From Bradyrhizobium sp. CIAT3101 (GTDB lineage: Bacteria; Pseudomonadota; Alphaproteobacteria; Rhizobiales; Xanthobacteraceae), in assembly GCF_029714945.1 (NCBI RefSeq), contig NZ_CP121634.1, positions 6,779,001 through 6,843,000 on the forward strand: 64,000 nt of DNA, given 5' to 3'. Position numbers and translations under genes: made by a program. The first letter of the stretch is position 1. Every line of letters starts with the position of its first letter. This document shows, one piece after another, positions 1 through 8,448 of the stretch. The notes beneath the pieces were generated by a model. That model was not told where the DNA came from. It saw only the letters and a program-made list of their open reading frames with translations, and did no database searches.

Positions 1-754
1 GAGCTGGGGCATCGTGATCGTCTCGCTGCTGCCCTTCGCGGCCGTGTTGATGGTTTCTGTGCTGCGCTTCCGCGGCCCGGTCCTGACCTGGGAGCTGGGC
101 CTCGACAATTACGCCACGCTCTTGTCCGGGTCCTATCGTCCGCTGCTCAACACGCTGACGCTTGCGAGCATCGCCGCTGTCGCGACGATGCTGATCGGTG
201 CGCCGATCGGCTATGTCGTCGCCAGGCATCGCTCCCGCCTGTCCGGGCTGCTCGACTTCGTCGGCATGGTGCCGTTCGCGGTCTCGGGCACGATCCTTGC
301 GATCGGCCTGATCGTTGCCTTCAACAACGGACCGCTCGTCCTGACCGGCGGCTGGCTGATCCTGGTGATCGCCTATGTTGTCCGCAAGCTGCCCTTCGCC
401 ATCCGGTCGTCCTCGGCGATCGTGCACCAGCTCGATCCCTCGCTCGAGGAAGCCTCGATCAATCTCGGCCTGTCGCCAAGCCAGACATTCGCGCGCCTGA
501 CGGTGCCGCTGATGGCGAGCGGTCTGGTCGGCGGCCTCGTCCTCGTCTGGATCACGGCCGCATCCGAGCTGAGCGCGACCATCGTGCTCTATTCGAGCCG
601 TTGGGCGACCACGACCGTCGTGATGTACCATGCGATCGAAGGCACCGGCGCAGGCCTAGCCGCCGCCGCAGCCGCCGTCCTCATTCTCGTCACCGCGATC
701 CCGTTGCTTCTCATCAACCGGCGCGTCAACAAGCAGGAAGCGACCGTCATATGA
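1..754 (+). CDS. ABC transporter permease, C-terminal part (5' end outside window)
   Basis: Inner-membrane permease of a binding-protein-dependent ABC importer. The reading frame is open to the first base of the window, so the visible 250 residues are only the end of the gene, probably the second half of a fused double permease of the ferric-iron/2-aminoethylphosphonate type. About six hydrophobic segments are visible. A classic EAA loop for docking the ATPase is present (EASINLGLSPSQTF... followed by LTVPLM). A GTG near position 14 could act as an internal start but lies inside the first membrane segment. The stop codon overlaps the next ATG (ATGA), so the two genes are translationally coupled. 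The substrate cannot be deduced; coupling to a PLP enzyme for beta-hydroxy amino acids suggests an amino-acid-like or phosphonate solute (inference). Confidence 0.85.
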   Translation, partial: SWGIVIVSLLPFAAVLMVSVLRFRGPVLTWELGLDNYATLLSGSYRPLLNTLTLASIAAVATMLIGAPIGYVVARHRSRLSGLLDFVGMVPFAVSGTILAIGLIVAFNNGPLVLTGGWLILVIAYVVRKLPFAIRSSSAIVHQLDPSLEEASINLGLSPSQTFARLTVPLMASGLVGGLVLVWITAASELSATIVLYSSRWATTTVVMYHAIEGTGAGLAAAAAAVLILVTAIPLLLINRRVNKQEATVI

Positions 755-1836
755 CGGCAGGACAGGACGTTATGAACGACACACCCCGGACGCTCCCGAA
801 CTTTCGCAGCGACAATGTCGCACCGGTCGCGCCCGAAATTCTCCAGGCGATCACTGAAGTCAATCGCGGACCGGCCGCCTCCTATGGCGACGACGATTAT
901 TCGAAATTGCTGAACCAGCGTTTCTCGGCGCTGTTCGAGGCTGAGGTCACGGTTTTCCCCGTCGCGACCGGCACGGCTGCCAATGCCCTGTCGCTCGCGG
1001 CGTGCGCGCGACCATACGGCGCGATCTATTGCCACGAAGAGGCACATGTTCACACGGCGGAAGGCGGCGCGACCGAAGCCTTCACGGGCGGCGCGAAGCT
1101 CCTCACCCTGCCCGGCCCGAACTTTCGGATCGAGCCGGGACTTCTGCGCCAGGCGCTCGCCGGGACGGCCTGGGGAGTTCGCAATCGCTCGCAACCCGAC
1201 GCAGTGTCGATCACCCAGGCCAGCGAATTCGGCACCGTCTACTCCCTCGCCGAGATCGCGGAGATCAGTGCGATCGCCCGTGACAAGAATCTGTCCGTGC
1301 ACATGGATGGCGCCCGCTTCGCCAACGGACTGGCGCGGCTCGGCTGCAGCCCGGCGGAGATGACCTGGCGCGCAGGCGTCGACATCCTGTCCTTTGGCGC
1401 AACCAAGAACGGGGCCATGTCGTCGGATGCGATCGTGGTGTTCGACCGCGACCTCGTCGAACCCCTGTCCTATCGGCTTCGCCGCGCCGGCCAGACCTGG
1501 TCGAAGATGCGCTATGCGTCTGCACAGCTGCTCGCCTATGTCGAGGACGGCCTCTATCTGCGGCTCGCGACCAAGGCCAATGCCGTGGCCACACGTCTTG
1601 GCGCGGGTCTCGCCGCGCTGCCCGGCGTTCGGCTCGTTGCACCGGTGGAAGCCAATCTGGTTTTCATCAACCTGCCCGTCTCGGCCATCAACCGGCTCGC
1701 CGCGACCGGCCTGCCATTCGCGCGACGGGGCCAGGATATCGTCCGCTTCGTGACCCGCTTCGACAGCACCGAGCAGGAAGCCGACGAGGTCATCGCGCTC
1801 GTTCGCGATGCGGCAATTGACAAAGTCAGTCGCTGA
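751..1836 (+). CDS. Threonine-aldolase-like PLP enzyme (beta-eliminating lyase family)
   Basis: Fold-type I PLP enzyme of the low-specificity threonine aldolase family, which cleaves beta-hydroxy amino acids to glycine and an aldehyde. Seen: the N-terminal FRSDNVAPVAPEI substrate-loop motif, the cofactor aspartate in VHMDGARFANG, and the Schiff-base lysine in SFGATKNG (Lys219 from the first ATG). The length of 361 residues fits the family. The ATG at 751 overlaps the stop of the ABC permease by four bases and is preferred; an alternative ATG lies at 772. The enzyme may process the solute imported by the upstream transporter (inference). A beta-eliminating lyase acting on another hydroxy- or aryl-amino acid is possible. 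Confidence 0.85.
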   Translation: MTAGQDVMNDTPRTLPNFRSDNVAPVAPEILQAITEVNRGPAASYGDDDYSKLLNQRFSALFEAEVTVFPVATGTAANALSLAACARPYGAIYCHEEAHVHTAEGGATEAFTGGAKLLTLPGPNFRIEPGLLRQALAGTAWGVRNRSQPDAVSITQASEFGTVYSLAEIAEISAIARDKNLSVHMDGARFANGLARLGCSPAEMTWRAGVDILSFGATKNGAMSSDAIVVFDRDLVEPLSYRLRRAGQTWSKMRYASAQLLAYVEDGLYLRLATKANAVATRLGAGLAALPGVRLVAPVEANLVFINLPVSAINRLAATGLPFARRGQDIVRFVTRFDSTEQEADEVIALVRDAAIDKVSR

Positions 1837-1850
1837 AGCGATAACAGAAA

Positions 1851-1865
1851 TGAAATACCGTTTCA
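1851..1865. promoter_or_regulatory. Putative IclR operator, copy 1
   Basis: TGAAATACCGTTTCA, an imperfect 7-1-7 palindrome continued by TTTTC. It matches two further copies at 7424-7438 and 9459-9473. It lies 126 bp before the RraA-like gene start and just after the aldolase gene, where that gene's promoter should be. Role inferred from recurrence and from the linked IclR gene. Confidence 0.6.
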
Positions 1866-1991
1866 TTTTCAAGTGAGACGTTGCTTCAGGGGAGTTCCCC
1901 TTCAGGCCGTGCAGCAAGCCCGCCTGCAATTTCCCGCGACACCGATAGCGAAACGGCGCTCGAATTGGCGCCCCAGCCGAAGGGAAGGCTC

Positions 1992-2669
1992 ATGACCGTA
2001 GGATTCAGAATTCAGAAGCGGCAGCGCAAAGTGTCCGCCGACATCGTCGAGCGCTTTTCGCGCTTGCCGGTCGCCAATGTCAGCGACAGCATGTCCCGGA
2101 TGACCGCGGCCGGCGCGCGATTGCGTCCGATGCACCAGGGCGGCGGGATGGCAGGCACCGCCTTCACGGTGAAGACGCGGCCCGGCGACAATTTGATGAT
2201 CCACAAGGCGATGGCCCTGGCAGAGCCCGGCGATGTCATCGTGGTCGATGCAGGAGGCGATCTGACCAACGCGTTGATTGGCGAAATGATGCTGACCCGG
2301 ATTATTCAGATCGGCCTTGCCGGTGTCGTGATCGATGGCGCCATTCGTGATGCCGCGTTCATTCGCAACCAGAATTTTCCGGTCTTTGCGGCTGGCGTGA
2401 CCCATCGCGGACCTTACAAGAATGGGCCGGGCGAAATTAACGTCCCGATTGCGATCGACGGCATGGTGATCGAGCCCGGCGACCTCATCATCGGCGACGA
2501 CGATGGACTGCTTTGCGTTCCGTTTAGCGAAGTGGACGAGGTGTACAAGGCCTCCGCGGCGAAGCTTGAAGCCGAGCAGAAGCAGATGGCGAATATCAAG
2601 GCAGGCACGCACGACGCTTCCTGGGTCGACAAGGCGCTGCGCGAGTTGAAGTGCGAAGGTCTCGACTGA
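1992..2669 (+). CDS. RraA-family aldolase (4-hydroxy-4-methyl-2-oxoglutarate / 4-carboxy-4-hydroxy-2-oxoadipate aldolase type)
   Basis: A 225-residue RraA/dimethylmenaquinone-methyltransferase-fold protein. In ring-cleavage pathways members of this family split 4-carboxy-4-hydroxy-2-oxoadipate into pyruvate and oxaloacetate. Visible signatures are the NVSDSMSRM start motif, the GDVIVVDAGGD strand, the GVVIDGAIRDA glycine/arginine/aspartate motif that binds pyruvate and divalent metal, and the late GDLIIGDDDGLLCVP strand. The ATG at 1992 follows a GAAGGGAAGG ribosome site; the frame is open upstream but without a better start. It stands alone downstream of operator copy 1, so it likely belongs to the same regulon as the lactonase-like genes on the other strand. 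RraA-type RNase E inhibitor activity is a less likely alternative. Confidence 0.85.
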   Translation: MTVGFRIQKRQRKVSADIVERFSRLPVANVSDSMSRMTAAGARLRPMHQGGGMAGTAFTVKTRPGDNLMIHKAMALAEPGDVIVVDAGGDLTNALIGEMMLTRIIQIGLAGVVIDGAIRDAAFIRNQNFPVFAAGVTHRGPYKNGPGEINVPIAIDGMVIEPGDLIIGDDDGLLCVPFSEVDEVYKASAAKLEAEQKQMANIKAGTHDASWVDKALRELKCEGLD

Positions 2670-2756
2670 GCGCTCGCCGGCTGTTGGCGGGATCATGATG
2701 CGACATTCGGATCATGATCCCAATGGCACGCCCCTGCTCGCGCCTCGGAGCCGGCT

Positions 2757-3716
2757 CTAGAAACCGAACAGCTCGGCCGGGTTTTCGACCAGGATACGCT
2801 GGCGCGTTGCATCATCCGACGCCCATTCCGCCAACAGATCGACCAGCAGGGCATCATCCGGCTTGGTCCCGCGCTGGGTCGGGTGCGGCCAATCGGTGCC
2901 CCACAATATGCGCTGCGGCGCCGCCTGCACATATGCGCGCGCCACTTCGCTCGCATCGGCATATGGAGGCCCGAGCTTGCTGTCTTCATAGGGCTCGGTG
3001 ACCTTCACCCACGTGCGCCCCTCGTCCAGCAATCGGCGCACCGCGGCAAAACCCGGATGCCGGACGCCGTCCGGCTGAGGAATGCGTCCGAGATGGTCGA
3101 TAACGACCTTGGTCGGCAGCACGCGGATCACGCTCTCGTGCGCGACAATCTGATCCGCCGTCATCAGGATCTGGACGTGCCAGCCGAATGCGGCCACCCG
3201 CTTCGCGAGGGTCGCCAGCATGTCCGGAGTTGTGGTCCCCCAGGTTTGAGGCGATACGAAATTGACACGGATCGCCCGGACGCCGGCGTCCGCCAGCGCC
3301 TGCAGTTCCTCGTCCTTGACGTCAGTGTCGACGACAGCGACACCGCGGGAGGAAGAGCCGAGCTGACCCAGCGCATCCACGAGACAGCGATTGTCGATAC
3401 CGTATGTCGACGGCTGCACGACGACACTGCGCGTCGTGCCAAGGCGGCGGCGCAGCAACCGATAATCGGTGACCGTTGCTCCCGGCGGAAAGCCCTGTTT
3501 CCAGTGCGGCGATACCGGAAATCTCCCGTCGTAGATGTGATGATGGCAGTCACAGGCGTCCGCCGGCACATTCAGACGTGGCGGCGCCGATCCCGTGGTG
3601 TTGGGGACAGCCTGCTCGACGCCGCCGGCCCAGGCAGCCGTGCCATAGACCAGCATCCCGGCGAGCACGCCACGCCGCGTCAGCACGTGTTCGCGTGGAT
3701 TGCCTGGCGCGATCAC
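2757..3716 (-). CDS. Exported amidohydrolase, 2-pyrone-4,6-dicarboxylate lactonase-like
   Basis: Amidohydrolase-2 family TIM-barrel resembling LigI, which opens the lactone 2-pyrone-4,6-dicarboxylate. Seen: the HxH metal motif in CDCHHHIYDG, VIDHLGRIPQP on a central strand, and the late WGTDWPHPT motif carrying the catalytic Asp. The final NPAELFGF matches the family C-terminus. Before the barrel is a leader with a twin arginine (HVLTRRGVLAGM then a hydrophobic run ending AAWAGG), which suggests Tat export; known LigI is cytosolic. The chosen GTG at 3716 overlaps the preceding MFS stop by four bases (GTGA); a later GTG at 3686 is possible. Last gene of a four-gene unit starting at 7340. A paralogue lies at 8445-9392. 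Confidence 0.82.
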   Translation of the reverse strand: MIAPGNPREHVLTRRGVLAGMLVYGTAAWAGGVEQAVPNTTGSAPPRLNVPADACDCHHHIYDGRFPVSPHWKQGFPPGATVTDYRLLRRRLGTTRSVVVQPSTYGIDNRCLVDALGQLGSSSRGVAVVDTDVKDEELQALADAGVRAIRVNFVSPQTWGTTTPDMLATLAKRVAAFGWHVQILMTADQIVAHESVIRVLPTKVVIDHLGRIPQPDGVRHPGFAAVRRLLDEGRTWVKVTEPYEDSKLGPPYADASEVARAYVQAAPQRILWGTDWPHPTQRGTKPDDALLVDLLAEWASDDATRQRILVENPAELFGF

Positions 3717-5038
3717 GGCTTCACCGTCGCCATATCCGCAGCCGAGCGCGTCGCGCCGCGGCCAAGCATAAGCACGCAGACTGACGCTACGGCACAAAGC
3801 AAGGCCAGGGGCAACATCCCGAGCACAAAGCTGCCGGTCCACTCCTTGGTGACGCCGACCACGTTCACCATCAAACCGCCACCGATGAGATTGGCGATCG
3901 CGTTGATGCCGGCGAGCCCGGCTGCGAGTGTGCTGCTCGACAACCAGCTTGCCGAAAGCGCCCAGAACGGCCCCTTGAACGCATAGGCCCCCACCAGGCA
4001 GCACGAAACCATGACGACCGTCGGCACGATGGCGGCGCCGGACAGTCCCAAACCGGTGAATCCAGCGGCGGCAAGCAGCAACGGAATCGCCGTGTGCCAA
4101 CGGCGTTCGGCGGTCTTGTCCGAGTGTCGTCCCCACAGCACCATGAGCACGATGGCAACGCCATAGGGGATCGAATTGACGAAGCCGGTCTGAAGATTCG
4201 TGAGGCCGAACGACTTCAGCAGCTGCGGTTGCCACACGGACAGCACGCTCCCTGTCGCCGAAGCGCTCGAGCAGACCAAGGCCATGATCAGGAAATACTT
4301 GTTGGTCGCGAGCTGCCAGAGCGAGAGATGCCCGATGGGCTTGCGCGTCGCGGCCTCCGCCTCCATGCGTCCGTTCAACCAGTCGCGCTGCTCTGGCGTG
4401 AGCCATGACGCCTGCGCCGGCTTATCGGTCAGCATAAACAAGCACGCCAGACCGAGCAGCACGGTCGGCAATCCCTCAAGAATGAAGAGCCATTGCCATC
4501 CGCGGAGGCCGAGAGCGCCATCGAGCTCAAGCAGACCAACCGACAGAGGTGACCCCAGGAAGGTCGCTAGCGGGATCGAGATCGTGAAAATGGCGAGGAT
4601 ACGCGCCCTGTACGGAGACGGGAGCCAGTAGGTCAGATACAGGATCGCGCCGGGGAAGAAGCCTGCTTCCGCCGCACCGAGGAGGAAGCGCATGGCGTAG
4701 AGCGAGTACGGCCCGACGACGAAGGCCATGCAGGCCGTGATCAGGCCCCAGCTGATCATGATGCGGGCGATCCAGCGTCTCGCGCCGACCTTTTGCAGTG
4801 CGAGGTTACTTGGCACCTCAACCAGAAAATAGGAGACGAAGAACAGGCTCGCAGCGAAACCGAACATCGACGGCGTAAGCCCAAGATCCTTGTTCATCTG
4901 CAACGCGGCGAAGCCGACATTGACGCGATCGAGCAGCGCAAAGAAGTAGCAGACCATCAGGAACGGAACGAGGCGCAGGATCACCCTGCGCATCGTGACT
5001 TTCTCAATATCCTCAACGCTTGAAACAACTCCCGTCAC
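3713..5038 (-). CDS. MFS transporter, anion:cation symporter (tartrate/aromatic-acid type)
   Basis: A 441-residue major-facilitator protein with about 12 membrane segments. The DRVNVGFAALQMNKDLGLTP stretch in the first loop is typical of the ACS family that imports organic anions such as tartrate, phthalate and 4-hydroxyphenylacetate. The conserved RFLLGAAEAGFFPG motif follows. The GTG at 5038 is chosen because AGGGAG lies 6 bases upstream and the longer in-frame extension is basic and not family-like. Sandwiched between the DUF1932 dehydrogenase (22-bp gap) and the lactonase-like gene (4-bp overlap), so probably co-transcribed. Likely imports a carboxylate substrate or product of the linked hydrolases (inference). 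Confidence 0.85.
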   Translation of the reverse strand: MTGVVSSVEDIEKVTMRRVILRLVPFLMVCYFFALLDRVNVGFAALQMNKDLGLTPSMFGFAASLFFVSYFLVEVPSNLALQKVGARRWIARIMISWGLITACMAFVVGPYSLYAMRFLLGAAEAGFFPGAILYLTYWLPSPYRARILAIFTISIPLATFLGSPLSVGLLELDGALGLRGWQWLFILEGLPTVLLGLACLFMLTDKPAQASWLTPEQRDWLNGRMEAEAATRKPIGHLSLWQLATNKYFLIMALVCSSASATGSVLSVWQPQLLKSFGLTNLQTGFVNSIPYGVAIVLMVLWGRHSDKTAERRWHTAIPLLLAAAGFTGLGLSGAAIVPTVVMVSCCLVGAYAFKGPFWALSASWLSSSTLAAGLAGINAIANLIGGGLMVNVVGVTKEWTGSFVLGMLPLALLCAVASVCVLMLGRGATRSAADMATVKP

Positions 5039-5060
5039 GGTCGTCTCCCTTTTCGCGCGG

Positions 5061-5975
5061 CTATTCTGCCGCTTTCGCATTGGCATTCATCTTGGCCACC
5101 ATCGCTTCGACCGCGATCTTGTAATTGGCCGGAATGACACCGTTGAAATGTTCCTTGAGACCGAGGCTCTGCTTCCAGCGAAGACGCTCAACCGTCGCGC
5201 GCGCCATGAGCGGCTCGATACCGGCGTCGGCGACCGCCTCGGCGGCCATCTCGACCTCTTCGGTCCGTCGCTTCGCGTGAATCACGCCGGACGGGATCAG
5301 ACTTGCAACCGTGTCCATGAACGGGCGGGTCAAGGTCTTGGAGGCTGACGCCAGCACCGCCTCATCGAGACCGTAGGAGCCGGCGGCGAGCAACATCTCG
5401 TCAATCAGGGCCTCGATGCCCTTGATGAGCACCGAGCGAAGGATCTTGATGCCCGACGCCGTGCCCAGCTTCTCGCCGACATATTCGATGCTCATGCCCC
5501 AGGGCACGAGCAGGTCGACGACGCGCCGACCGGCGGGACCGCTCGACAGCATGTGCATGGTGTAACCCATCTGGGACGTTCCCATGATGGACCCGTCGCC
5601 AAGCACGGCCCCTGTCTTGGCGAGCCGCTCTGCCACGCCGTACTTCACTTTCGGCGTAGCGGATGCGAAATCGAGGAAGGTGTGGCGGCCATCGAGCACG
5701 GGCGCGAACGACGCCGCGCTTTCCAGCGACGCGGAGCCAGGCGTGACGCTGAAGATCAGTTCGGCTGCATCCGCCAATTCCCTGTTCGACTTGACCAGCG
5801 TGACGCCGGCTGCTCTGGCCCTGCTCTGGATCAGATCGGCGTAGGGACCATCGAAGGCATATTTGTCGTAGCTGAAGACCTGCTCGAGGCCCGCTTTGCG
5901 CAGCCCATTGCCGATGGTGCTGCCGATCTCGCCGTAGCCGACGAGACCCAGGCGGAATTGCTGCTGATCGCTCAT
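5061..5975 (-). CDS. NAD(P)-dependent dehydrogenase with DUF1932 (6-phosphogluconate dehydrogenase-like)
   Basis: A 304-residue beta-hydroxyacid-dehydrogenase-like oxidoreductase. The N-terminal Rossmann fold shows GLVGYGEIGSTIGNGL as the dinucleotide-binding loop. The middle has GDGSIMG followed by a helical DUF1932 C-terminal domain containing GTASGIKILRSVLIKG, where the lysine corresponds to the family's catalytic position. The ATG directly abuts the stop of the upstream MFS gene (TAAATG), showing tight coupling. In this context it probably oxidises or reduces a hydroxy- or oxo-dicarboxylate of the pathway; the exact substrate is unknown. Confidence 0.8.
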   Translation of the reverse strand: MSDQQQFRLGLVGYGEIGSTIGNGLRKAGLEQVFSYDKYAFDGPYADLIQSRARAAGVTLVKSNRELADAAELIFSVTPGSASLESAASFAPVLDGRHTFLDFASATPKVKYGVAERLAKTGAVLGDGSIMGTSQMGYTMHMLSSGPAGRRVVDLLVPWGMSIEYVGEKLGTASGIKILRSVLIKGIEALIDEMLLAAGSYGLDEAVLASASKTLTRPFMDTVASLIPSGVIHAKRRTEEVEMAAEAVADAGIEPLMARATVERLRWKQSLGLKEHFNGVIPANYKIAVEAMVAKMNANAKAAE

Positions 5976-7340
5976 TTAAGTTCCCTTCGAGAGGCTTGCG
6001 GCCGGACTGACGCAGGTATCGGCCGCCCCGACCTGATGCTGGAGAGAGATGCCGACCACCCGGATGAGGATGGCGGCCAATGCTAGAAACGCCGCGACCG
6101 AGATCAGCGCCCATGAAAAGCTGTCCGTCGACTGCTTGATGGCGCCAATGAGATAGGGTCCGACGAAGCCGCCGAGATTGCCGACCGAGACGATGATCGC
6201 GAGCCCGCCGGCGGCCGCGCGGCCGGTGAGAAAGCTCGACGGGATCGGCCAGAACGTCGACTGGTAACACATGATCCCGATCACGGCGCCGCAGAGCGCG
6301 AGGATGGAGATCAGCGCCGACGACGTCGCATAGCCGCAGACAACCAGTGCCAACGCACCGAACAGCAGCGCAGAAGCGACAAACCAGCTTCGGTCGCCTC
6401 CCCGATCCGAGAGACGTGCCCACAACATCATGGTTACAGCACCGCACACATAGGGAATGGCGGCGATGAATCCGACGGCAACGATGCCGAAGCCGAGCCC
6501 TTTGATGATCTGCGGCATCCACAGGCCAAGCCCGACCGAGCCGATGATGGCACAGAAGTTGACAACCGCGCAGACCATGACGCGCCAGTTCGTGAAGGCA
6601 TCCTTCAGCGTAGACGAGTGCCTGGCCGCGATCGCCTGGCGTTCTGCCGCAAGCACCTGGACCAGCCAGCTACGCTCCTCCGCGGTCAGCCATTTCGCCT
6701 CCTCCGGCCTGTCGGTGAGAGTGAAAAGGCATGCGAACCCGAGAAGGGTCGCGGGCAGACCTTCGATGATGAGGAGCCACTGCCATCCATGCAGGCCGGC
6801 GATGCCGTCAAGCGTCAGAAGCGAGCTCGAAATCGGCGCACCGATGATGTTGGCGATGGGGATGCCGAGCAGGAAAGCGGCTGTTGCGGTACCTCTGACG
6901 CGCGCCGGGAACCAGTAGGTGAAATAGAGAAACACGCCCGGCGTGAAGCCCGCCTCGCCAAGACCAAGCAGAAAACGCATCGCGCCGAAACTCACGGGGC
7001 CGACCACGAATGCCGTCGCAGCCGAGATGATGCCCCAGGTGATCAGGATCCGGGCGATCCACTTGCGGGCGCCAAGCGCTTGCAGCGCCAGATTGCTCGG
7101 AATCTCGGCCAGGAAATAGCCGAAGAAAAACAGGCCGGCGCTCCAGCCGAATTGCGATGGGGAGATGCCGAGGTCCTGGTTCATCGTCAGGCTTGCGACG
7201 CCGACGTTCACCCGATCGAGATAGGCCACGAAGTAACAGAGCAGCAGGAAAGGAACGATCCGCCAAAGAACCTTGGAAAGGATCCGCTGCTGCTCAACTG
7301 TGAACTCGGTGCCAACCGACGCCGCGGGGGCCATTGCCAT
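5976..7340 (-). CDS. MFS transporter, anion:cation symporter family
   Basis: A 454-residue 12-segment transporter paralogous to the one at 3713-5038, with the same AYLDRVNVGVASLTMNQDLG loop and RFLLGLGEAGFTPG motif. It is the first gene of the four-gene unit. The ATG at 7340 has GGAGG seven bases upstream. Operator copy 2 lies 84 bp before the start. Two ACS-family importers in one operon suggest more than one related acid is taken up, for example substrate and a hydrolysis product made in the periplasm (inference). Confidence 0.85.
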   Translation of the reverse strand: MAMAPAASVGTEFTVEQQRILSKVLWRIVPFLLLCYFVAYLDRVNVGVASLTMNQDLGISPSQFGWSAGLFFFGYFLAEIPSNLALQALGARKWIARILITWGIISAATAFVVGPVSFGAMRFLLGLGEAGFTPGVFLYFTYWFPARVRGTATAAFLLGIPIANIIGAPISSSLLTLDGIAGLHGWQWLLIIEGLPATLLGFACLFTLTDRPEEAKWLTAEERSWLVQVLAAERQAIAARHSSTLKDAFTNWRVMVCAVVNFCAIIGSVGLGLWMPQIIKGLGFGIVAVGFIAAIPYVCGAVTMMLWARLSDRGGDRSWFVASALLFGALALVVCGYATSSALISILALCGAVIGIMCYQSTFWPIPSSFLTGRAAAGGLAIIVSVGNLGGFVGPYLIGAIKQSTDSFSWALISVAAFLALAAILIRVVGISLQHQVGAADTCVSPAASLSKGT

Positions 7341-7423
7341 TCGGGGTCCTCCAAAATCGCCGGTCTGTCGCGGCTCTTATTTTTTGGCTGGATACCTCAA
7401 TCCCGGCCAGGGATCAAGAATTT

Positions 7424-7438
7424 TGAAACGGCGTTTCA
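7424..7438. promoter_or_regulatory. Putative IclR operator, copy 2 (perfect palindrome)
   Basis: TGAAACGGCGTTTCA is a perfect 7-1-7 palindrome flanked by TTT and TTTTA. It sits between the SMP-30 gene and the MFS start at 7340 and is the most symmetric of three copies. Confidence 0.65.
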
Positions 7439-7524
7439 TTTTATTCATGTGCACCGAGATGCTGTCGCCGCGATGCTGCGCGTGACGGGAACCCGAGGCT
7501 GGCGCCCCGGGGCGCCCGCGGCCC

Positions 7525-8448
7525 CTATTCGATGTGCGAGAACATTTGCTGGCCGGGAAGCTCGAGCTCAGCGCGTAGCAGCGTTCCGGTGCGGCTCTCG
7601 GTGATGAAGAGGCTGCTTTGCCCGGGTCCGCCAAAAGCGAGATTGGTCGTGCCGACACCCGCGCAAGACACAATCCTGTCCAGCGGTTCAGCCAGAGGTG
7701 AAAGCCGCCATACGGAACCGAAACCGGTGTGACAGATCAGCAGATTGCCGCCGCGGTCCAAAGCGAGTCCGTCGGGGCCTCCCGGGCCTCCATGCAAATG
7801 CGAGAATATTCCGACCTTGGTGGTCAAGCCACTTGCGGGTAATGGCACACGCCAGATCTGGTTCGCGCGCGTCACCGCGACGAGCAGGAAGCTTTCCTCT
7901 TGATCGACCACAATCCCGTTCGGACTGGGGATCGTGTTGACCAGGCAGGTGAGCCGACCGTCAGGCGTCAGTTTCCAGACCCGCCCCGTCGGATCGTGCA
8001 TCCCGGTCTGGCCCTGGTCGGTGAAATAGAGATTGCCGGATGGCGCGAAGACGAGATCGTTGACACCCTTGAAGCTCTCGCTGGCGGCCGTCTCCATGAA
8101 CGGCGTCACGGCACCACTCGCTGGATCGAGCAGCATGATCCCGCGCTTGTAGTCCGTGATGAAGATCCTTCCGTCGCGGTGGATCTTCAATCCGTTCGGC
8201 CATCCATCGTACTCGGACACGAGCTCCCAATCTCCTTGCGGAGACACCCGGAAGACGCGCCCGTATGGAATATCGGTGACGTAGAGACGACCTTGGCGGT
8301 CAAACGATGGACCTTCCAGAAACGAATCGATCGCCCGACCACCCTGATTGGCGTCTGCCCAGACGGTGCGGCGAGGCTTCCGGAAATGCTCCGGAAGTCG
8401 GGTGAACACGGTCGTTTCAATTCTGCGCGGCGGGCTGAAGAACGTCAT
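7525..8448 (-). CDS. SMP-30/gluconolactonase-like beta-propeller hydrolase
   Basis: A 307-residue six-bladed propeller of the SMP-30/gluconolactonase/LRE family, metal-dependent lactone hydrolases. The metal-site residues are recognisable: the glutamate in LEGPSFDRQG, the asparagines in KGVNDLVFAPSGN and SPNGIVVDQ, and the aspartate in GPDGLALDRGGN. The ATG at 8448 overlaps the stop of the upstream lactonase-like gene (ATGA), so the pair is one operon led from the GTG at 9392. No signal peptide is visible, unlike its partner. A second lactonase fold beside two LigI-like hydrolases points to a lactone-rich pathway. The true substrate is not deducible. Confidence 0.83.
   Translation of the reverse strand: MTFFSPPRRIETTVFTRLPEHFRKPRRTVWADANQGGRAIDSFLEGPSFDRQGRLYVTDIPYGRVFRVSPQGDWELVSEYDGWPNGLKIHRDGRIFITDYKRGIMLLDPASGAVTPFMETAASESFKGVNDLVFAPSGNLYFTDQGQTGMHDPTGRVWKLTPDGRLTCLVNTIPSPNGIVVDQEESFLLVAVTRANQIWRVPLPASGLTTKVGIFSHLHGGPGGPDGLALDRGGNLLICHTGFGSVWRLSPLAEPLDRIVSCAGVGTTNLAFGGPGQSSLFITESRTGTLLRAELELPGQQMFSHIE

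Noticed and set aside
589..1929. 446-codon minus-strand frame opposite the threonine-aldolase gene
   Set aside because: Shadow of the real gene; no domain seen and no ribosome site.
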